A DNA stretch of 64,000 nucleotides from Toxonevra muliebris (Eukaryota; Arthropoda; Insecta; Diptera; Pallopteridae): assembly GCA_963691655.1 (NCBI GenBank), contig OY829329.1, positions 58,231,408-58,295,407 on the forward strand. The letters are read 5' to 3'. Below are positions 23,801 to 38,800 of the stretch, piece by piece (within the stretch, counting starts at the first letter, position 1; the number at the start of each line of letters is the position of its first letter). The position numbers and the translations under genes are program-made. Below the pieces are notes generated by a model. It was given only the letters and a program-made list of their open reading frames with translations, did not search any database and was not told where the DNA came from.

Positions 23801-26800
23801 TGACAGTAAAGTCTGATCGGTAAATGAACAGAAAAATATCCAAAGTCAAAAGCAAACCCAGGGAACTCAAAACAGGGTATTCCGGTAAACCCCACCCTTT
23901 GAATTTTTACATCAATTAAGGCGTGACAAATGTATGATTGAAAAGTTAAAAATCTTCAAGGCTTCTGCGGCGTCATTCAGAACTTTGTAGCTCTTGTATT
24001 AAAGATTATGTTGCATTTAAAAATTAAATGAAATAAGATTGCGATTTGTAGAGTTCTATATACCACTAAGTTTTCCAATTCTATACTACTAAGTATATCT
24101 AGTTATGTTAAACTAAATACTAATTTCTCTTTTTTTTAATTTAATAGGATGGCGCACAAAATCGCATCAAACAGTTAAAGGACATTGAATTAACTAAAGG
24201 CGTTTACACCGGACAATTTCAACTATCCGAACAGCCCGTTCTCGGCAATTGGAATATTGAAGTTAATGTAGGTGGAGAAAATCCTGAAATCAAATCCTTT
24301 GAAGTAGCCAAATATGTTCTGCCGAAATTTGAAGTTTCCATTGAAACACCAAAAGATGTTGCCATTCCTGATGGTAAACTCAAAATGACTATCCGATCGA
24401 AATATACTTATGGTAAATCGGTTAAAGGCAAAGCAACAGTTTCTGTCAAACCATCATATCATTATTATGGCAGTAGTGATATGAATTTAGAAGCTGAAAA
24501 AACTATTGATGTCGATGGAAAGGGTCATGTTGAATTTGATTTTAATAAAGATCTGCGATTGTCAACCGAGCAAACTTATGTACCGCCATTGAAAATTTTC
24601 GTTATTATGGAAGAAGAATTGACGGGAAATAAACAAAATGCTACCGCTCAGGTACAATTGCATGCAGAACGTTTTCGTATTGAGGGCATTGATACACCAT
24701 ACACTTACCATCCTGGAAAACCGGTGCAATTTAAAGTGGTTGTAAAGAATTTAGATGGTTCTCCAGTACAAGATACTAAAAATAAAATTAAATTAATTGT
24801 GGATCCACCAAGAAATTACTTTTATCGTGGTGTTCCGCTATCAGCAACAGGAGTACCAGTGGAAAAACCAGAAGAAAACACTTTAGAATTTGAATCGAAT
24901 TTAGATGAGCATGGCATGGCAACATTTGATTTTAGCCTCCCAGAAAGTAATAATAGTTTTTATTCGATAAAATGTAAATTCTTAGATACAACTGCATATT
25001 TATCATCATTATCGAAGTTTGTACCAACCATTGATACACCAGAATTATTAAAATTGTCGGTAAATACTAAAAAGTGAGTATGTTTTATTAAAAAAATTTT
25101 AAAAAGCCACCTTTAGGCAAGCCTTTTTAGTTTAAATATAAAATAAATATATATTTTTTCTTGCAATATATTTTCGCTTACAATTTAACAATTTCAACAA
25201 ATATGAAAGTTTATAAAAATTTCCCTAAATGGATAATTTTCTTAATTTTGTGTCCTCTTATGCACTGAATATTTTTGATAATTCTCGCACATTAGTGTGT
25301 ATGTTTTTGCACTATGCATTATATATTTTCACATATTTTTGGATTTTTATTCACACACCTAATATGGAAATTCCTCTATTTTGTGTATTTTACACTATTT
25401 CACATCCAATGTGTAATTTTCTTTATTACACATCGTATAAGAAAATATCTTCATTAACTATAGTAAATATTTTTATATAAAAATATTTTATAATTTGATT
25501 GTTTTTCGCATTTTTTCACAGACCTCAACTCGGCAAGGATGTTTCTGTCGACGTTAAATCTAGTGAGGCGATACCATATTTTGTCTATACAATTGTTGCA
25601 CGTGGTAATATCTTGAAAATGGAACATGTTGATGTGCCCGAAGGGCGTAAAGAGCATACTATCAAATTTACGCCAACTTTTGAAATGATACCGAAGGCTT
25701 CAATATTTATACATTACATTTTCGATAATAATTTACGTTTCGAAGAGCAAACAATCAATTTCGAAAAAGATTTTGAAAACTCGGTAAGTTTTAATATACC
25801 CATTTAAACTATTAAAAATTTATTATTATTGAAATTGTATTTCTAGATTGATATCACCACACAACCTCAAGCCAAACCAGGTGAGGATGTGAAACTTAAA
25901 ATAAACACCGACCCCGATTCATTTGTTGGTCTCTTGGGTGTTGATCAAAGTGTGCTGCTTTTAAAATCTGGCAATGACTTTGATAAGGAGAAAATTTTCA
26001 GTGGTTTAAATAATTTTGATACGAACACACCATGGACACGCGGTTATGGTCGTTATCCAGGACAAACTTCAGGCTTGATAACAATGACAAACGCAAATTA
26101 TCCATACAATGACGGTAAGTTAATCTTGTATAAATATTTAACGTACATATATATATTTCTTGAATATTTCAGTACCATACTAACTAACAGCGAATTGTTA
26201 GTAGGTATTATAAAAAAACAAAAATTACACAGAAAAGATCTCTGCCTTTCTTTCAATAATGTTTCCAATTTGACTTTCCCTCCCCTTCATGAATTATGCA
26301 CTTATGTTGAATATGGTATGTCTGTGGTCAATTCTAAGAGTTGCATCCTATACCACTTGCCCTGGCAGATGGTGTTTTAAATGATGAGCTCATTGAAGTT
26401 GCATTAAATGATGAACCCATACATTATGATATAACTGATAGAACAATTGATAATTCGATGTATACAACACCAAGAGTACGCATAGATTTTGTTGAATCTT
26501 GGATTTGGCATATCGTCGATAGGTTTGTGCCCATCCTCTATTTGAATTTGTTTGCTTCTTGCTTTTATTCAAAAATAAAACAACAAAAAATGCTTGTTTT
26601 TTTTTTCTTAAAGCATGAGAAAGCTGTAATATATTTCTTATCTAACTTATGCTGTTCAATGAATAAACACCAAGAATCGTTTTTTTTACCTTACTACCTT
26701 ACCCTACTAAACTAATAATTAAAATAATATTTATGAACACTGCAGCAAGGTGATGGACAAAATTTTAATAATTTTTGTGCTATACTTATACAAAAATGTA

Positions 26801-29800
26801 AGCAAGGAAAGTGAAATTTAGTTAAAGTTATTGATTAAAATTTGCGAAATTTCTGAAAATTGACGGAAACCCTTAAAAAACTTTTTTCGGCATTATTTCT
26901 CAATCTCCAGTCTCTTTATTTCTCTCCAATTCCTGATTTGAGCTGATTCTTTAGTTTTTCTATATGGTTTTTGAGTTATGAACAAAATATAGAAATTAGT
27001 GTACGCATCATTTTCAAATTTCATCCCTAACAATTTCCAGAGTTTTAATTATGCAAGTCCTGAAAATGAACTTGAAAAATACCTCAACAAACAGAAACAT
27101 CATTCTGATTTAAATTTACCTTAATTTCTTCTGTTTCCTCCTTAACAGCTCAGCAGAACTGATCTCATAATTTTATCTTCAAGTTTTTGGAGTTAATAGA
27201 TTTTAGAAAAATAATATATCTATATAGAAAAGCAATATTTTTCCCGATCTAAAAACTAATTTTCAACATAGATCCGTGGTTTCTGAATTTTAAACTTTTA
27301 TGTTTGAAACTAGTATAATTCACTAAACATTTAGCCATAAAAAAATAATAGGAAAATTAAGTTCAGCTGCTGGAGTGATGGTATGCTCTATTCCTTCCTT
27401 CGAAGACGACCTGGTAACCATCTGCTTGCAGCTCTACTCGTCGCAGTGTGTAATCACAGGGTCGCCTGATGCTTTGCAAATATGTATACTCCTGCCTTTA
27501 TAGAAAGTTCCTCTTGGATCTCAAAAATATCCTGAGCGTTCATAAGGTTTCACCGTGACAGAAACAACTGAAATTCTAACCGAAGATCCAATTCATCTGA
27601 CCACACTCCACAGTTGTTAGCCGAGGATTCATTTACTTGAATTCCGTATTTTATTATGTCAAGACCCATCTTATAAAATCCAGACCCTGACGCCCACAAT
27701 CGATATAGAAATTTACCTACCCACTATGTTATCTTCAGCTCCTAGAATTGCCATAGTGTCACGCCCGAGAAAGGCCTTTTCGTATTTTCGACGAATCTAG
27801 GGACATTTTCAGCCACATCCTCCACGTCGTAATCACAACAAGCAAACCTTTCCTCGGATATATTGTAGCCTCTATTTCACAGGACCAAGAGGTTTACCTG
27901 TTGATCTGGTGTATAGTCAACACAAGTATGTTAATTCTTTTAGAACACAGTCAAAATTTAACCCTGCCAACTTATGAGTCTCTTGTCCGACAGTGCGTGC
28001 GGCTAGAATGTTGCCTTAAGCTATAACTTTAGCTAGTTGATTGCATGGACAGTCTGAAAACGTACCGATTTGAGTCGGTGCAGTTTGCTTCTAGCACATA
28101 TGAGTATAAATAATTTTTTTATATATCTTCAATCGATTTATCATTCTCTGACGTTACAATATCATCCTTCTCGCTTCGCTCGTTCAACCTGATGCTTCTA
28201 CCTCTCGTCAAAACTGAATTAAAATTGCTTAAACTTTCGAAATTTTGCGCAACAGCATTCAAAACACACAGTTTTCTCTATTATTCAAATCAAACTTATT
28301 TCAGCATACGATGATATTTTGAAAACAGTTGAAGATGACGATGGATTAGTCTTAGAGTCTGCAATCGATGATGCGTCGTCTTCGATCGACGAAACTGATT
28401 CTATTGATCGTTTCGATAGTGACACATCATCTTCTTCAATGGATTCAAATGGAGAAAAAATAAAAACATTTAGAATACGTAAAGATTTTGCTGAAACATG
28501 GATTTGGTACCAACAGCAAGAATTCTTGCCTAATTCGAATAGGTTAGTTTCCAAAATGTAAAATACAATCAGGTCTGCAATAATTAATTTGAGTTATAGC
28601 TTTTCGTATTTATAATTTTGTGCACTAAGCACAGTTTTAGTTCTTTTTTATTCTTTCTTTTTCACTAAACTATATAATTTAAGTAGCTTTGAAAAAATGA
28701 ATTAAACATTGATAACTAAATTCTTACTAAATATGTATATCTATTTATGTATATACAATAATTCACTAACAAACAAAAAATATTTTCGATATAGATGCAG
28801 GGTAAAAAAAACAAAAAAATTTTTTTAAACTAATTCAAAAAAAAATTTTTTTAAACTAAAAAAAAAAAATTTTTTTTGAATTACTAAAAAAAATTTTTTT
28901 TTAGAACTAAAAAAAAAACTGTTTTTTGAACTAAAAAAAAAAATTTGAACTAAAAAATTTTTTTTTTAACTAAAAAAAAAAATGTTTTTTTCAACTAAAA
29001 AATTTCTTTTTTGAACTAAAAAATTTTTTTTTTTTCAGGAGTTACGCATTTTTATTGTAATAGATCTTAGAATTTATATCCTGAAAGTTTTTTAGAATAG
29101 AATGAGTTTAGATTGCAATACCCTGGTGCTAAAAGTGTACATGCGAGGCCCTGGACTAATTATTTTAAAAATAAATACATGAATCCCTAAATCGTGAGTC
29201 TTCGATGTAACTCTGAAAAGCTCTCAACATAACTATGTTAGCTTTTGATGTACCATAGATTAAATATTTTTATATTCTCAGTTTTTCTCTCAACCCTTAA
29301 GGGTTTCTTTAGTTATTTTCATATTTTTTTTTCTTTTGTTTGCTTGCATGTAAATAAAATCGACCTACTATATTTTTTTTTTCTTTTTTTGTAATATTGA
29401 AAATTAATAGAGTTTATTCTAATACTTATGAATATGTACATATGTATTTTTCTACATATTTTATAGTCCATAGACTTCCAATATTTAGAGCACGTAGTGG
29501 CGGTGATTTTAATTTCGCTTTCAATCGAGCCATATTACAAAGTTCTATTCCGAGAACCTTTTCGGATGCTTCGTCCTCATCTACTTCATCTACTACTGCG
29601 AATAATAAAATGCCACAAATTCGTAAAGATTTTTCCGAAACATGGATTTTTAATAATTTGAACAGCACTGCTGAAGAAAAGTTAGTGTTAAAAATAATAA
29701 TTATAAATATGTATAATAATTTCCCAAATCCTTTTCATAAGTCCAATACATTTTTAGTACCTACTTACGTATATAACAATAACAATTTTCATCAAAACTC

Positions 29801-32800
29801 AAAATGATCCATGAATGTGCCTTTCCCAAATTCATTTTAAAATTGGCCAATCATACTTAAATATTTTAATGCATTGTTGTTTTTAGCACAAAAAATTGTT
29901 AAACTATTTGCCAAATTTATGTAAAATCAAAATTTCGACACAAAAATGACAAGTCTACAGAAATCCACGAAGGATAATTCAATCCAATAATTGCAATCCC
30001 AAATCAGGAGAAATTGAAATAATTCAAATTTCTTGAAACATTTTAATCAAAGAAGTGAGTAACCCAATTTCAATGATTCGATAGAAAATATTACTGTGTT
30101 TCAATCAAACACTATATATTTAGCTAAGAAGCAGAGATCGTTTCAATTATGGAAGTGAAGAAAAAACTTGTCGAAATGTGGGAAATGCTTGCCAAAAATG
30201 GGGAAATACTTGTCAAAATTAAGGAAAGGTTTGTCAAAGTTTTCAATTTCCTTTATTTTTTCTTAATTTTAAATATTTTCTAAACTTCCAGCAAGGACCT
30301 TTAAAATCTATGAATTTAGGTTCGTTTAGTAATAAAGTCTGAACTTGTATGAGAATGATTGTGATGGAAGAATTCAATGATAATCATGATTAAAAATAAT
30401 AAAATATTCGAATAAAAGTGAAAAATTTATGAAAACAAGTTTAAGAAGCATTTCCTATTTTCTACAAGCATTTCACCACTTTTTGACAAACATTTTCCCT
30501 TTTTTGACAAACTTTTATTATTTTTGACAAGTGTTTTTCCAAACAACTTAAGCATAATCAATTTTTCTGTTCAAAATATGTTGAAAAATAAAAATATATT
30601 TTTCTTAAAAAAAACTTTAATAAAAATTAAAAATTATAGTTCAAATATAATACAAAAACGTTTAAGATAAAAGTCATTAATTTAAAAATTTTATCATATT
30701 AGTAAAATTTGAGTCGTAAACAGCAAATTGGCAGTTTTTAAAATTATGCAGAGGGAGTGTCGTCAGGGTTGGAGCATATTTTGACTTTTGCTCATAACTT
30801 CCGTTGAATGCCAAATTAATTAATGTTGCATATCGTTGGCAAGATTTCACAAATTGCAATGTTTTTGCTGAACATTAAAATATAATTGTATTAATAGTTC
30901 AGGAGTTATGGACATTTACAAAAAACAAAAATTGTAGTCAGGATTGAGACACTGCTGTCAGGGTCGAATCACAGTAGAAAATCAATAAAAAATGAAGGAA
31001 ACTGATTGAAAATAACTTGAAAATAAAAAAAAAAAAAAAAATTTAAAATTACACTTGAAAACCGGAAAAAATACCTGAAATCAAAATAAAAATCTGAATT
31101 TTAAGGAAAATTTGATTTTTTTTATACACACACGATACGATACGATAAAGACACGAAAAACACGCACGAGTGAAAAAGATTCCGGAGTCAAAACGCATCA
31201 TTACAACAACATTTTCAGGTGTTCCGACCTTGATTACAAGCACTGCTCCGACCCTGACAACACACGTCATTTAGCGCCGCATAATTTGCAGCATATTCGC
31301 GTGATGCAAACTCCATGAAATGCTACATATTTCCACTTCTTAAACCTTATCGAACAATTTAAGTTAAATTACTTCGATGTTTTCATGTAATTTTTTTAAT
31401 TTATCCATTTTTTTTGGAACTGTTAATAAGTTTTTTTATTCTTCTTTTAACACGCAGTCACGTAACACTTATATACACTTCACGCTCTTAACTCGAAATG
31501 ACATGAAAAGTTTGCTTTCGTCATGACAAACCATACTGTATATTAACTTGACGCACGCCAGTGAGATATAACGGAGAAAAGTCACTGTCCTGACCCTGAC
31601 AGCGCTCCGACCATAACAACGCTCCCCTACCTTCTTATGGGCTCATTTGATTGAAAAAAAAACAAAAAACAACCGTTATTTCTCAATGAAAAATTTAGAA
31701 TTATTTTTTATTCTTCCGAAAGCCCAGAACTATACTTTGTAGCTGGTGACTGCACATAAATCAATTGTTCTTTTGATCTATCAATACTCAACTAGGTATA
31801 ATCAAACTTTGTAAAAATTCGTTAAAAATTTCTTTCCTAATTCTGATAATATTTCTCATCTCTAGCATTTTAAAGTTCACAAATCATAGTAAAAAAATAT
31901 GTATAGCTCACTTGCTCTTAGTAGTATTAGTAGAATATAATTTTTTAACAAACTTTATTCCTTATTTAGCTCCACTACAGTATTTTTCACCATGTCTTCC
32001 AGTTTTAGAAATTTCAACAGATATGCTACAACGTTTACCAGGTATACCGGGTCCACCGATGCCACAAGCTTCACCAGGTCGAATTCCAGAACCAATTCAG
32101 CCAATAGTACGAAAAGAATTTCCAGAAAATTGGATATTCTACAATGAAAATAAGTAAATTATTATTATTGTTATTGTCGGATAGATTTGTGCTGCAATGG
32201 AGTTAATGGGACATCAACAGTTTTTTTAAAACTGTTTCTGTTAATGCAATCACTCACTCTGCTTGATGTCTAAGTATTTTCATACCCCTTTTCTGCATAC
32301 CATATAACTATTATATACAAATAGCCAAATGTCGATTATGTTTATGAAATATTTTTTTATACGATTACTATTTTAAATTATTTGGAGGGGTTCTTTCTCA
32401 TTATGAAAATATGCATACATAAGTGGGTATAAAAATAAGTATCCTAAACCATTACTGCGTACCTGCAATTTCTATACATTCATACATATATCAAACGTTT
32501 AAATGCATATATAATTTCAACAGAATTTGCATTCTTTTTTATTATTTCCGATAGGCAATGACTATATAATTGTACCATTGATAAACAATTTCGCTGAGAC
32601 CACAGGTTTTCAAATTACATCCGTCGCCTTTGATACTGCATCTATCTATAATCAAAATATATTGCAGTTAGAAAATGCCATCAAAATACGTAAACAATTT
32701 GAAGAAAATTGGATTTTTATAAATATTATAAAGTATGTAGCTAACAAGGCTAAAGGATTCAATTCAGTTCACACCAAAATATGTACAAAAGTTCATAACA

Positions 32801-35800
32801 TATTTTTAGTAAAATGAATTAAATCCCACTATTATGTACTTGTTTAAAATTCTTGTCTTGTTGCTGATATTTTGTCCCAGTTATATGAATTAATTTAAAT
32901 AAATTATATCACACACCACATATGTGCATTCAAAAATTTCAATTCCATTGTATACTTTTAGATGGATTAGTATACTATTTAGAAAGCGACATAGTCCGTG
33001 AAGAGGAGGTTGCCAATGTATTATTAACAGATGCCGCTAACAATGATCAAAATGTAAAAATACGTAAAAATTTTAATGAAAATTGGATATACTCTGATCA
33101 TCAAAAGTAAACTTCTTACTTAATTTTTATTTACAAAATTTTAAAACTTTATTATTTTTTTGTTCATATTTCTGCTTTTTACATTTTGGTATTTTCACTT
33201 CTCATATATATATATATTTTTTTTTTCAACAAACCTGTAAATATATTATTTTACTTTTTTTTCTACATTCAAATTCTCTGCATTTCATTTTGTAGATAAT
33301 GAAGACATTATTGACATACGATTAGTAGTTGATGATGATGAGGATATAATAGTATGGAGTCAAGCTGTTGAAGCTACCACTGTTTTATCTGAAATCGAGG
33401 CAATTTCCAATACAATTGTGCCAGTAAAAATACGCAAAGAGTTTTTAGAAACTTTTGTATTTGATAATAATATCAAGTAATTATATTTAAATATTTGTTT
33501 TGCTTTATATAATTGCATACATATTATAGTAGCTGACTTTATCAAATGACTTGTCTTCTAACTTAAGTTGATAGACAAAATTGATAATATTAATACATAC
33601 ATATTTTTCAGTTGGCATTGTTTACTAACAAGTTGAAAATAGAAATGCTTCGGATTTTGCCATTTTATTGTGTCAGCGGATAAACCTGATAGATTATTTC
33701 CAAGTCGTCTGACTAAATCAGCTGGTGTAAAGGCACTATTTTATGTATTAGTCTTTTATTTCTTAAAATATTTATATATTCATTGAAATATCTTGAACCC
33801 AGGAATTTAAGTATATTTGAGAAAAAATTTTGAAAATTCGCGAAAAATAAGTAGTAAGAAAAATGAGTTTTCAAAGCATTTGATTTGAATTAAAGTGCCT
33901 AATATATAAATCCATTCATCATAAGTATTTATACTTGGAGAAAATCTCAAGAAATTTTCGTCATAAAGACGAAGACATTTTTAAAATTTTATTGCGCATG
34001 GTGACCTTGAATTATATAGCAAATTTACTTACTACTCAAAAATATTTGTTGTATAATTTCACATCTATATTTTGCATCATTCCACCGTTTTAAACATGAC
34101 GATAGAAATTTCAAATCAGATATCCCATTTTTCAAAAGTCAAAACTTTCAAAATTTAGCCCCGAAATCCGAAATAATAAAATCAAATTAAAAAAAATGTC
34201 TAGTTCTAAATTTTGGGAGTAAACCTTTCTCTGCACTATTAACGGATTAAAAGGACAATTATTTTTAGGAGAAATATAAGTCCCTGAAAATGGTCCAAAA
34301 ATCGCATATCTTAACCATGTTTAAAGTATAAATTAGATGTAAACATTTGAAACACCAAAACAGAATAGAGTAATATTTTAGCTCTATAACGATTCTCATT
34401 TGAAATCTTGTTATTTTCGGAAAAAAACGTTGATTTTTGTCATACAATTTAATCATTCCAAATTTCTACGAGTTTCATTATGAATTTTGTTCAACCTGCT
34501 TCTAGTTCTGAGGAAAAATAATCGAGCCAACAACCGACGCATAATCAATTTTATAATCAAAAGATTGTCGGCGTTTGATGTTTACTGTTGCTGCAGAAGG
34601 AATGCCAATAAATCGTGGGGTCGTTTATCACGGTCCTTCTTTTTATCCCTTATATTTCTCAGGGGTTACTTCATTTAGCCTAATATCATCAAAACTAAAA
34701 ATATATATTTGTGAACATTTTTTGAAAAGTTGGATTTTTCAAAACATTGAGCAATTAAAGTTTTTTCTAACTACTCAACATTGAGTAATTGTTTCATTTT
34801 TTGTTGTTGTTATTATCTATGTACGTTCAAGTTACATAGTATGTACCAAGGCCGTATTTAGAGGAGAGGTTTTGGGGCTTCTGACCCCCTCCCCCACCGA
34901 AATGTAAAAACTTTATTTTAATTTTTGATATTAATTGCCAGTGAATTGGGGAAAAAAGTCAAAATAAAATCTATTAAACGATTTTTAAATATGTTTTACT
35001 TTAATCGGTTTCTTTCTAAAAAGTCAAATATAAAAAATATTGGAAAAATAAATTTGAATTGAAATCGTAGCACATTATGGCCAAAAATGGTATTTTTAGG
35101 AGTTTAAAACTAATTTTTTCTAAAACGTGCCGTGATGGGAAGTTTTTGACCTTAGCTTCATGTTCAGCATGAAAAATTCATTCGCTAACACTAGGAACCA
35201 TTTTATTCGCCAAACGCATGCAGGCAGTGTTATTGGATCAGCTCCAAAGTTTTAAGGCACAATCTTAAAATGTAATTTATTTTTTAACCCCTTATTGCTC
35301 AGAGCACCCCAACTCGGATGATCTCTTTCAATGCTGTGACTGCACGAATTTAGGGAATATATGCCAACCTCATCCGGGCGCATTGGCAAGACAATGAGTT
35401 GTTATCGAAATGATGTCTTTTATGATAAAAAATGTAATAGAAACCACATTGAATAATATATATTCTTCTGTTCAGTTGTCGAATAAATCTTTCGCCTTTT
35501 ACTGTGATTATTCTGTGAATTTTTGTTGTCATTTTCGGCAATTTTTTTAGATTAAGAATAAGAAAACTCTGAAGCGAAAATTTTTCCTAAAGCTTTAAAA
35601 TATTTATCCACTGTCTCTAGTCTGATAGGGCTACATCAAATGCATCATCGTATTAAATTTATTGTATTTAAACATCAGTTTCATAAAAATTTGATATGAA
35701 TATTTTTTTCGAATGAAAACACCGCCCCCCCCCCGCCGTCCCCCCCAAAAATATTCTTTTGTTACCATTGAAAATAACGAAATTTTTGCATACATTTAGA

Positions 35801-38800
35801 TGTATATTACACTGATGTAGAAGAGGGTTTCCCAGAAAATGCTGCAGAAGAATACGAATCAGAAGAATCGGAATCAGAGAAAGACGTCGAACTAATATCC
35901 ATTAAAAATAATAATAAACAAGACATAAAAATACGCAAAAATTTTAACGAAATTTGGATATACTTCGATCGTGAAAAGTAAACTTATTTCTTGCCATTTT
36001 CATATATATCTCTGTGCAAACAAAATATATCTAAAAGCATGCATTGGCTACATACTTACATATAATTTTCTTCTTACCTACTTATAAATAATTTTCTACA
36101 TTTTCCACACACTATGTAAATAAGTACTACAAATTCTACATTACATTATTGTAGATTATCGCTTTCGCATTTGGGATTCTGATAATGAAATCACTCCATT
36201 TTCAATTAGTGGTTGGGGTGAAACTGATGCTGTTTTTCTTTCCACCTACGAAAAAGATGAATTAACCGAAAATCCAAATGAGCAAATTGAAAATATTGCA
36301 TCGCAATTGATAATACGCAGAAATTTTAGCGAAAGTTTCATTATTGATGTTGAAAAGTAATTAAAATATTTCTTTCCTACCTAGTAAACAATATTTATTA
36401 TTTTTTAGTTTTTATAAGGGAAGTGAGTGTAAGTGGGACATAGTTTTAAATCTCTATTTGGCCTGAAATCGATAGTAAAATAATTATTTGTTTAATAAGA
36501 GCTAAAAATTATTAAATTCGATTGACATAAAATGAAGGAAGCAAATTAATATTTTATAGTATTTTTTCAATCAAACGTTATAGTAAAAAGCACAAAAACG
36601 ATAACAAAAAAATGTTAATGCATGAAAGCGTCCATCCAATCGTAAACGCAATTGAATTCAGGTAATTCTTTCAACAACTTTTCATATCAGTATTAAAAAC
36701 TCGTTCTCAGAATTCTATAAGCGTTTCTGGCGTTTAATTTTTTATAGGATATGCTTTTGACGGCTTTGTAGGAATACACCAAAATCAACATTGCTTCCTT
36801 TTGGTTTCTTTTTACGCCAATATGCTCTAAAATACTGCAAAAAAACTAAACAAAATTATTTCCACGAGCTTTCCAAATTTAAAGTGACTACGTTTTCAGA
36901 GTTTTCTCATGCTACCCAACTTGTACTCTACCGAATGACCTAAATTACAAATTTACAAAGTTATCGAAGCGCAAAAAAAAAAAAAAAGAAAAAAATGCAA
37001 TCAGCCGAAAAGAAATGGCAAATTAAAGAAATTCCATCGATTCACAAAATTACATTGAAATGCTACAAAAAAAAAAAAAGATAAAAACAAAATTTAACTA
37101 CATAGCTCTAATTTATCCGGAATTATTATTTTTTAAATAGCCTCGACTTTCATTAATATACTGAAAAATCTGTGGCCCTACTTACACGCACTTCTGCTAT
37201 TTATTTTAATCCCAGCTAGTATACCATCTCATGCTCTTGTCTCTTAGCATTTCAACATCTTTGTTTTACATATTTATTTATTATGCATTTACCTACATTT
37301 ACTTACGTAATGTTTGAACCCATAAAATTCCCTCCCTTTGCATATCTTAAGCTCTCATCCCTCAACCTTATCCCTTCCAACGATTTTTTCTTAAACAAGA
37401 AAACAATTTTAAATTCTTAACACGTTGACGACGAGTGTATCACCGGTGATCACAAACAAATATACTCTCAGAGACAACGGTTAATTCAAGTACTTTAAAA
37501 ATGTTTTACCAGTGATGCATTTGTCCCTGAGGAGTAATTTTTATTTGTGATCACTGGTGATACACTCGCTCCTGAAAAGCGTTTTTTTTTTGTGTTTGTC
37601 GGTGTTAAAAAAAAAACCTTTTTCATTTCATTTGAGTAATTTAATAATTCATTTGATTATTTTTCATAATAAGCAACTTTCTTTTAGAGTTAAAATGAAA
37701 ACAAGCTTAAATTTGAACCGCATATACCCAAATTGTCTAGTAGTTTTTATACCAAAAGTATCAAACGTGTTAAAGAAAATCTGTGTACAGGGTTAGAAGC
37801 GGCGATCACAAAAAGTAAATCATTCCCAAAACTGTTGCACTGAGTAATAAAGCTTGATTTTCTATAGGTTACATTACGAATTTTAAGCAACGCTTAAGAG
37901 AAATTGTTTTTTTCCAGTTTTTCCCATATCTTACTTCCGCCCTTTGATGGTTAATCGTGGTGGCTTTCTTGGACTACAAGGAATGCCAAGTGGAGGGCCT
38001 ACATTATACGCTGGAATTGCTTCGTCTTATTCACCATATTCATCTTCACCGAGCGTAATGCCATTAAAACCAAAAATACGTAAAAACTTTTTAGAAAATT
38101 GGATTTTTCAAAACATTAAGTAATTAAACTTTTTCTATATGGTCTATAGTTTTTAAAATATTCAACATTGAGTGATTGTCTCGTTTATTTTTTTTTTTTT
38201 GTTCTTGTCTATGTACGCTCAAATTACATATACCATACATTTATATTCATTATATTTTCACATACATATATTACTTAGTTGTAAAATTATTCAAACACAT
38301 ATGGAAGTTCTATAAAGTAGAGCACGTGCACAAATTGTTATAGATGTACTTCAGAATCGAATTTTAATCCATAGGAAAGTAATAGAGATTTTGACATTAG
38401 CCCACGAAAATATATTTTCAAAGATCTATTACTTAAATCTATGTAGATCATAGTTCGTGCAGGGACACGAACTTTTAATTACACGTGTACTTTGTGTTTG
38501 AGATGCACGTGTATTTAATATTCTTGTTTTTAAAATAAATCTGCACGAATATCGAACGTTCGTGTGCACACGTGCAGGGCGAAACGCGTTTAAATGCGAA
38601 AGCTCTACTATTAATGTCATTTTAAGTTTCGTAAGCAATTTAAAATTACAATTTTACGAAACATTTACAAAGTTAAATGAATACCGCTTTTATATATAAA
38701 CAACAAAAGTTCGCACAATTTTTGTGTCAGAAATTCGTGGGCGCTCATGATATACCAAGTTCTTGATTTCGGAAAATTATCTACAATTTTATTTTCTAAG

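Larger units (their letters stand above)
31877..33240 (+). repeat. Block A: source copy of the three-exon duplication (alternative exons 4-6)
   Basis: Exons and introns from about 31877 (CACAAATCATAGTAA...) to about 33240 are repeated nearly base for base at 40517-42850. The match runs through introns as well as exons, so the duplication is recent. Confidence 0.85.
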
